Shown piece by piece: positions 20,064 to 24,776 of a DNA stretch of 24,776 nucleotides (position 1 is its first letter; each line of letters begins with the position of its first letter). The stretch is taken from positions 1 to 24,776 of the forward strand of contig DMQT01000140.1 in assembly GCA_003455595.1 (NCBI GenBank). Direction: 5' to 3'. The stretch comes from Betaproteobacteria bacterium. GTDB taxonomy: Bacteria; Pseudomonadota; Gammaproteobacteria; Burkholderiales; Sulfuriferulaceae. The notes beneath the pieces were generated by a model. That model made no database searches and had not been told where the DNA came from. It saw nothing but the letters and a program-made list of their open reading frames with translations. The position numbers and the translations under genes are program-made.

Positions 20064-22372
20064 TGAAAAAGCCCACGGCGAATGCCGACACCACAGCACT
20101 GCGCTGGTCTGACCCCCACCTGGAGCGCGAACGCGAGCGCTACGAGCAGCCGCTGCCCAGCCGCGAATTCATCATGGATGTGTTGCGCCAACAAGGCGCG
20201 CCGCTATTGCCGGAAATGCTTGCCGGTCTACTCGGCATTACGGAAGACGAATCCGATCTGTTTTCGCGTCGCTTGCGTGCCATGGAACGTGACGGAGAAT
20301 TGATGCAAAACCGCTGCGGCGACTTGTGCGTGGTGGAGAAACTCGACCTTATCAAAGGCCGCGTTGAAGGCCATCCGGATGGCTTCGGCTTTCTGGCACC
20401 CGACGACGGCAGCGATGACTTGTACCTGTCGCCGCGCGAAATGCAGAAGACCATGCATGGTGATCGTGCCATGGCGCGCGAAATCGGTCTGGATCGGCGC
20501 GGTCGCCGCGAAGGCAAAATCGTTGAGGTGCTGGAACGCGCCAACACCCATATCGTCGGTCGGCTGGTAGTCGAGCACGGCATCATGCTGGTAGCGGCTG
20601 AAAACAAGCGTATCACGCAGGATATCCTCATCCCGGCAGGTAATCAGGGCAACGCCGAGCCAGGTCAAGTCGTCAGCGTCGAACTGATAGAGCAACCTGG
20701 CAAATACGCCAAGCCAATGGGGCGTGTGGTCGAAGTACTGGGCAGCTATGCCGACCCGGGTATGGAAATCGAAATTGCGCTACGCAAGCACTCGTTACCG
20801 TATATTTTCCCCGAGGCGGTAGAAAAAATCGCCAAAAAACTGCCCAAGAAAGTGCTCAAGAAAGACCATGCCGGACGCGAAGACATTCGTCACCTGCCGC
20901 TGGTCACCATCGACGGCGAAACCGCGCGCGATTTCGACGACGCCGTCTATTGCGAGCCGCAAGGCAAAGGCTTCCGCCTGGTGGTGGCAATCGCCGATGT
21001 GTCGCATTATGTACAGCCCGGCGATCCGCTCGACACCGAAGCCTACAATCGCGGCAATTCAGTGTATTTCCCGCGCCGCGTTATTCCCATGCTGCCGGAA
21101 GAACTCTCCAACGGCCTGTGCTCGATCAACCCGCAAGTCGAACGCCTGTGCATGGTATGCGACATGCACATTGGGGCGCAGGGCGCCGTCAAGGACTACC
21201 GTTTTTACCCTGCGGTAATGTACTCGCACGCGCGTCTTACCTACAACCAGGTGTGGGACTGGCTGCAGCATCCGCAGAATGCCGGTGCGCACGGCGATCT
21301 GCTGCCCCAGCTCAACAACCTCTACACCTTGTTCAAAGTGCTGTTGAAGGCTCGCGGACGGCGCGGCGCGATTGACTTTGAAACCATCGAAACACAAATG
21401 ATTTTCAATGAAGATAAAAAAATCGACCGCATCATCCCGGTGTACCGTAACGACGCGCACCGCCTGATTGAAGAGTGCATGCTGGCGGCCAACGTATGCG
21501 CATCGGATTTTCTGCAAAAGAAAAAGCAGCCCGCGCTGTACCGTATCCATGAAGGCCCGACGCCGGAAAAACTGACTGCGCTGCGTGAATTCCTGTCCGA
21601 GTTCGGCTTTGGCCTGGGTGGCGGCGATGATCCGCATGCCAAGGACTACGCCGTATTGCTGGAGTCCATCAAAGGACGCCCCGACGCGCAATTGCTGCAA
21701 ACGGTGATGTTGCGTTCGCTGCAGCAGGCGGTCTACAGCCCGGATAGCATCGGTCACTTCGGCCTGGCTTACGAGCACTACACCCACTTCACCTCGCCCA
21801 TCCGGCGTTATCCTGATCTGCTGATCCACCGCGCCATCAAAGCTGCGCTCAAGGGCGAACAATACAAACCAGGGGCCTGGGCTGAGCTGGGTGGGCATTG
21901 CTCGATGACCGAACGCCGAGCCGACGACGCCACACGCGACGTCGAAGCCTGGCTCAAGTGTTTTTACATGCAGGATCGGGTGGGTGAAACTTTCCCTGGC
22001 ACCATTTCCAGCGTCACCGGTTTCGGCATTTTCGTGGCGCTCGACGACATCTACGTCGAAGGCTTGGTGCATATTTCCGAGTTGGGCAGCGATTATTTCC
22101 ATTTCGACAAGACACGCCATCAGATTGCCGGTGAACGTACCGGCGTACGCTATCGCATGGGCGACCGCGTACACGTCAAAATCGTGCGCGTCAGCCTCGA
22201 CACCTCGCGCATCGACTTTGTGCTGGCCGGTGCCGACGGTACCGAGCTCATCAGCAAAGCCCCGGGGAAAGACGGTGCACCCGCAGGCGATAAAAAATCC
22301 AAGCACGCGGCCGCCGACACCGACGCACCCCACAAAAAATCGCGCAGCCGCAAACCGCGCAAAGGTAAATAA
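20063..22372 (+). CDS. rnr: Ribonuclease R
   Basis: RNase R is a processive 3'-5' exoribonuclease that degrades structured RNA and takes part in RNA quality control. I start it at the ATG at 20063, preceded by GAGGAAG (20049-20055), giving 769 residues; the frame is open back through the tRNA, but that part is the tRNA complement. Domain order is an N-terminal winged-helix region (about 25-85), cold-shock domains (about 90-260), the RNB nuclease domain with TIDGETARDFDDAVY (Asp284, Asp290, Asp292, Asp293, the metal ligands), an S1 domain (about 640-722, GTISSVTGFGIFVAL) and a Lys/Arg-rich tail (KKSRSRKPRKGK). Transcription from purA should stop at the terminator, so the rnr promoter must overlap the tRNA gene or its promoter. 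rlmB follows after 3 nt. Confidence 0.97.
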   Translation: MKKPTANADTTALRWSDPHLERERERYEQPLPSREFIMDVLRQQGAPLLPEMLAGLLGITEDESDLFSRRLRAMERDGELMQNRCGDLCVVEKLDLIKGRVEGHPDGFGFLAPDDGSDDLYLSPREMQKTMHGDRAMAREIGLDRRGRREGKIVEVLERANTHIVGRLVVEHGIMLVAAENKRITQDILIPAGNQGNAEPGQVVSVELIEQPGKYAKPMGRVVEVLGSYADPGMEIEIALRKHSLPYIFPEAVEKIAKKLPKKVLKKDHAGREDIRHLPLVTIDGETARDFDDAVYCEPQGKGFRLVVAIADVSHYVQPGDPLDTEAYNRGNSVYFPRRVIPMLPEELSNGLCSINPQVERLCMVCDMHIGAQGAVKDYRFYPAVMYSHARLTYNQVWDWLQHPQNAGAHGDLLPQLNNLYTLFKVLLKARGRRGAIDFETIETQMIFNEDKKIDRIIPVYRNDAHRLIEECMLAANVCASDFLQKKKQPALYRIHEGPTPEKLTALREFLSEFGFGLGGGDDPHAKDYAVLLESIKGRPDAQLLQTVMLRSLQQAVYSPDSIGHFGLAYEHYTHFTSPIRRYPDLLIHRAIKAALKGEQYKPGAWAELGGHCSMTERRADDATRDVEAWLKCFYMQDRVGETFPGTISSVTGFGIFVALDDIYVEGLVHISELGSDYFHFDKTRHQIAGERTGVRYRMGDRVHVKIVRVSLDTSRIDFVLAGADGTELISKAPGKDGAPAGDKKSKHAAADTDAPHKKSRSRKPRKGK

Positions 22373-22375
22373 TCC

Positions 22376-23125
22376 ATGGCGGGCATTCTCATTTACGGCT
22401 TTCACGCCGTCACCGCGCGTCTGCGCCAAAACCCAGCCAGCGTTGAAGAATTGTTCGTTGACGCGGCGCGACAGGATGCGCGCGCACGCGATGTGCTCGA
22501 ACTCGCCAAAACGCTCGGTGTCCGTATCCTGCAAGTCGATGGCAAACGCCTCGACGGTATCGCCGGGGGGCCGCGCCACCAGGGCATCGCCGCGCGCGTC
22601 ACCATGGTGCAGCAACCGCGCCACGTGGATGAAGTACTGGAAGGCTTGCAGGGCGATTTGCTGTTGCTGGTACTCGACGGCGTGCAAGACCCGCATAACC
22701 TGGGTGCCTGCCTGCGCGTGGCCGATGCCATGGGCGCGAACGCCGTCATCGCGCCAAAAGACCGCGCTGTCGGCCTCACGCCCACTGTCGCCAAAGTCGC
22801 CTGTGGCGCAGCGGAAACCGTGCCCTACCTGACCGTCACCAACCTCGCGCGCGCGCTGCGCGACATCAAGGAATACGGCGTGCACATCGTCGGCGCGGAC
22901 GGCGAAGCCGAAACCGAACTGGCGCAGGCCAAGGTCGGAGGTTCGGTTGCCTGGGTATTGGGTGCCGAAGGCGGCGGCCTGCGGCGTCTGACGCGCGAAC
23001 ATTGCGACGAGCTGGTCAAAATCCCCATGTACGGCACGGTCGAAAGCCTGAACGTCTCGGTTTCTGCCGGTATCTGCCTGTATGAAAGCCGTCGTCAAAG
23101 GAATCTCGCAGACCATGCTGGATAA
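22376..23125 (+). CDS. rlmB: 23S rRNA (guanosine-2'-O-)-methyltransferase RlmB
   Basis: RlmB is a SPOUT-class enzyme that methylates the ribose of G2251 in the peptidyl-transferase region of 23S rRNA, using SAM. The 249-residue protein has the N-terminal substrate-binding domain ([21 protein letters not shown]) and the trefoil-knot domain with motif 1 [20 protein letters not shown], motif 2 [14 protein letters not shown] and motif 3 [15 protein letters not shown]. It is 3 nt after rnr, the same pair order as in E. coli. Its 3' end overlaps the preferred hpt start by 11 nt. Confidence 0.97.
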   Translation: MAGILIYGFHAVTARLRQNPASVEELFVDAARQDARARDVLELAKTLGVRILQVDGKRLDGIAGGPRHQGIAARVTMVQQPRHVDEVLEGLQGDLLLLVLDGVQDPHNLGACLRVADAMGANAVIAPKDRAVGLTPTVAKVACGAAETVPYLTVTNLARALRDIKEYGVHIVGADGEAETELAQAKVGGSVAWVLGAEGGGLRRLTREHCDELVKIPMYGTVESLNVSVSAGICLYESRRQRNLADHAG

Positions 23126-23672
23126 GGACAACGCCTGGCACATTCTCAATAACGCCGACCTGATTTATTCGGCTGAGGAGGTCAACACCGCCGTTGCTGC
23201 ACTCGCTGCGGCCATTACCGCACGTTATCAAGATACGACGCCACTGGTGTTGTCTGTAATGGGGGGCGCGGTCGTGTTTTCCGGCCAAATTCTGCCGTTG
23301 CTGCGCTTTCCACTCGATTTTGATTACGTTCACGCCAGCCGTTATGGGCAGCATACGCAAGGCGGTCAATTGCAATGGCGCGTGCTGCCGCGTGAATCCG
23401 TCAAGGGTCGCAGCATATTGATGCTCGACGACATCCTCGACGAAGGTCATACCCTCGCTGCCATCCGAGCCAAACTACTTGAAATTGGCGCAAGTGACGT
23501 TGCATGTGCCGTGCTGACCGAAAAATGTACGGGCAAAGCCAAGCCGATCAAGGCCGATTTTGTCGGTCTGGAGCTGCCTAACCGATTTGTGTTTGGCTGC
23601 GGCATGGACGTGGAAGGTGCCTGGCGCAACCTGCCTGCAATCTATGCACTGAAAGATGAGCCCAAAGATTGA
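23115..23672 (+). CDS. hpt: Hypoxanthine-guanine phosphoribosyltransferase
   Basis: Hpt salvages hypoxanthine and guanine to IMP and GMP using PRPP. The PRPP-binding motif is clear: [14 protein letters not shown], followed by the base-recognition end [32 protein letters not shown] prefer the ATG at 23115 ([19 protein letters not shown], 185 residues) because AAAGGA (23097-23102) lies upstream, although the 12-nt spacing is long; the in-frame ATG at 23082 would add 11 residues and has no ribosome-binding site. The gene overlaps rlmB by 11 nt. It belongs to the divergent betaproteobacterial Hpt type that starts with a helical N-terminus. Confidence 0.88.
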   Translation: MLDKDNAWHILNNADLIYSAEEVNTAVAALAAAITARYQDTTPLVLSVMGGAVVFSGQILPLLRFPLDFDYVHASRYGQHTQGGQLQWRVLPRESVKGRSILMLDDILDEGHTLAAIRAKLLEIGASDVACAVLTEKCTGKAKPIKADFVGLELPNRFVFGCGMDVEGAWRNLPAIYALKDEPKD

Positions 23673-23713
23673 CTCGGTTTTTTCTGATACTTATTCAACT
23701 TTATTCTGCCAAA

Positions 23714-23738
23714 GCAGTTTGACTGCCCTTGATAGAAT
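23714..23738 (+). promoter_or_regulatory. Extended -10 promoter with adjacent inverted repeat, upstream of the Tim44-like gene
   Basis: TGATAGAAT (23730-23738) is an extended -10 (TGn followed by TAGAAT, 5 of 6). No good -35 is at the proper distance. Just upstream, GCAGT-TTG-ACTGC (23714-23726) is a perfect 5-bp inverted repeat covering the -35 region, a possible operator. The start site would lie near 23745, about 26 nt before the ATG at 23771. Confidence 0.4.
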
Positions 23739-23770
23739 CATTGTTCATCGTTTTATCCCTGGAGTATGTG

Positions 23771-24607
23771 ATGCGTAAATTTCTGACCCTGTTTCTGACC
23801 TTGATGCTGAGCGTGAGCTTGTTTGCCGCCAATGCTGATGCCAAACGCTTCGGCGGCGGCAAGAGCTTCGGCAAACAACGTGAAAGTATCAGCCAACCAG
23901 CACCAAATCGCACACCTGCGGCTGCGCCCGCAGCGGCGGCGCCGGCGGGCAACAAATGGTTAGGCCCCCTCGCTGGTCTGGCAGCCGGTGGCCTGCTGGC
24001 TTCGCTGTTCATGGGGCACGGGTTTGATGGCCTCAAGGGCATGGATATTCTGTTGATGCTGGGGCTGGCCGCCGCTGCATTTTTTGTATTTCGCGCCATG
24101 CGCCGTAAAGCAGCCGTGCCGCAGGCCACGGCCTATACCGCCCACGGCCAAAGTATCCAGGTGCCCATGCCGGTGAGCAACGCCGATCTGCCGATGAGTG
24201 GTGCGGCAGCGCAGCCGGTCATGAGCAGCCGTCCCGACTGGTTTGACGATGCCGCTTTCATACGTGATGCCAAGGCGCACTTCATCCGCCTGCAAGCTGC
24301 ATATGACGTGGCTGACCTCAACGACATCCGTGAATACACCACGCCGGAAGTATTCGCCGAAATCAGCTTGCAGCTGCAAGAGCGCGGCAGTGTTGCGCAA
24401 CAAACCGATGTCACGTTGCTCAATGCGGACATGCTGAATGTGGTTACCGAAGGCAATATGGTCATCGCCAGCGTGCGTTTCCACGGCCTGATCCGCGAAG
24501 AAGCCAATGCCCCGGCAGCACCGTTCGACGAAATCTGGCACATCCAGAAATCCGCCAGTGACCGCAGCGCGCCATGGTTTGTGGCTGGCATCCAGCAGGC
24601 GCAATAA
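23771..24607 (+). CDS. Tim44-like domain membrane protein
   Basis: The 278-residue product has a signal peptide or anchor (MRKFLTLFLTLMLSVSLFAANADA), a short basic Gly-rich piece (KRFGGGKSFGKQR), an Ala/Pro linker (about 48-60), two close hydrophobic segments (about 63-82 and 91-109), and a C-terminal alpha/beta domain from about residue 155 (DWFDDAAFIRDAKAHFIRLQ) that fits the bacterial Tim44-like domain (PF04280). Such proteins occur in many proteobacteria and their role is not settled; mitochondrial Tim44 tethers Hsp70 to the import channel. GGAG at 23761-23764 precedes the ATG. The gene has its own probable promoter and ends 2 nt before the next gene. The domain call rests on pattern recognition only. 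Confidence 0.8.
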   Translation: MRKFLTLFLTLMLSVSLFAANADAKRFGGGKSFGKQRESISQPAPNRTPAAAPAAAAPAGNKWLGPLAGLAAGGLLASLFMGHGFDGLKGMDILLMLGLAAAAFFVFRAMRRKAAVPQATAYTAHGQSIQVPMPVSNADLPMSGAAAQPVMSSRPDWFDDAAFIRDAKAHFIRLQAAYDVADLNDIREYTTPEVFAEISLQLQERGSVAQQTDVTLLNADMLNVVTEGNMVIASVRFHGLIREEANAPAAPFDEIWHIQKSASDRSAPWFVAGIQQAQ

Positions 24608-24609
24608 GC

Positions 24610-24776
24610 ATGCTGGCGATAATAGGCGGTACTGGCCTGACGCAACTGGCGAATCTGGAAATTGCGCATCGGCAAGTGGTACGCACCCCGTATGGCGAGC
24701 CGTCGGGCGCGCTTACGTTTGGCAGCATTGGTGGCCACGCGGTGATTTTTCTGGCGCGGCATGGCTATGGCCATAC
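24610..24776 (+). CDS. Methylthio-nucleoside phosphorylase (MTAP/MTIP family), N-terminal part
   Basis: Only the first 55 codons are in the window. They start MLAIIGGTGL, the phosphate-binding loop of the family 2 purine nucleoside phosphorylases, and reach VIFLARHGYGHT, matching the conserved RHG-GH block. The family cleaves 5'-methylthioadenosine or, in several proteobacteria, 5'-methylthioinosine, releasing hypoxanthine, which Hpt (two genes upstream) could use. The specificity residues lie beyond the window edge, so adenosine, inosine or guanosine preference cannot be told. It is 2 nt after the Tim44-like gene and probably co-transcribed with it. Confidence 0.88.
   Translation, partial: MLAIIGGTGLTQLANLEIAHRQVVRTPYGEPSGALTFGSIGGHAVIFLARHGYGH

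Noticed and set aside
21059..23149. A 696-codon open frame on the minus strand opposite rnr and rlmB
   Set aside because: It lies wholly antisense to two firmly identified genes, crosses their boundary, has the His/Val/Phe/Gln-rich composition typical of the complement of GC-rich codons, and shows no recognisable domain or ribosome-binding site.
23673..23700. Intrinsic terminator after hpt (six-T run at 23678-23683)
   Set aside because: No stem of more than 3 bp precedes the T-run.

Overview
The window is a gene-dense, GC-rich stretch of a betaproteobacterial chromosome, probably from an environmental lineage near Nitrosomonadales; the class is well supported, the order is a guess. The placement rests on gene order (ispG-hisS-yfgM-bamB-der, hfq-hflX-hflK-hflC-hisZ-purA, tRNA-Leu-rnr-rlmB) and on protein features such as a HisZ paralogue of HisS and an IspG of about 420 residues. 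All protein genes are on the + strand. The only minus-strand gene is a tRNA-Leu(CAG). I see no insertion sequence, phage gene, CRISPR array or rRNA.

Layout. Positions 1-1622: 3' end of accA, overlapped by tilS. Positions 1626-3245: ndk behind its own probable promoter and a 14-bp tandem repeat, then rlmN. Positions 3242-10641: a tight run of pilF, rodZ, ispG, hisS, yfgM, bamB and der, with several 4-nt ATGA/GTGA overlaps, joining tRNA/rRNA maturation, pilus and cell-shape proteins, isoprenoid synthesis, outer-membrane assembly and ribosome assembly. Positions 10687-13576: an apparent insertion in the usual der-hfq junction, holding a GalT-like nucleotidyltransferase and a GAF-GGDEF-EAL cyclic-di-GMP gene whose EAL domain is cut off by a frameshift. 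Positions 13588-17186: a good sigma70-type promoter, then hfq, hflX, hflK and hflC. Positions 17187-19801: a leader with two mutually exclusive hairpins, then hisZ and purA. Positions 19802-20062: a bidirectional terminator and the minus-strand tRNA-Leu, whose near-perfect promoter reaches into the rnr start codon. Positions 20063-23672: rnr, rlmB and hpt, nearly contiguous. Positions 23714-24776: a Tim44-like membrane protein gene with its own likely promoter, then the start of a methylthio-nucleoside phosphorylase gene cut by the window edge.

How the genes work together. Most are housekeeping genes of RNA metabolism (TilS, RlmN, HisS, Hfq, RNase R, RlmB), ribosome-associated GTPases (Der, HflX), envelope quality control (BamB, YfgM, HflK/HflC) and purine or histidine metabolism (Ndk, PurA, Hpt, thio-purine phosphorylase, HisZ). 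I found no clear new multi-gene system. The points most worth a second look are the broken cyclic-di-GMP gene inside the der-hfq insertion, the interlocked tRNA-Leu/rnr start region, and the alternative hairpins before hisZ.
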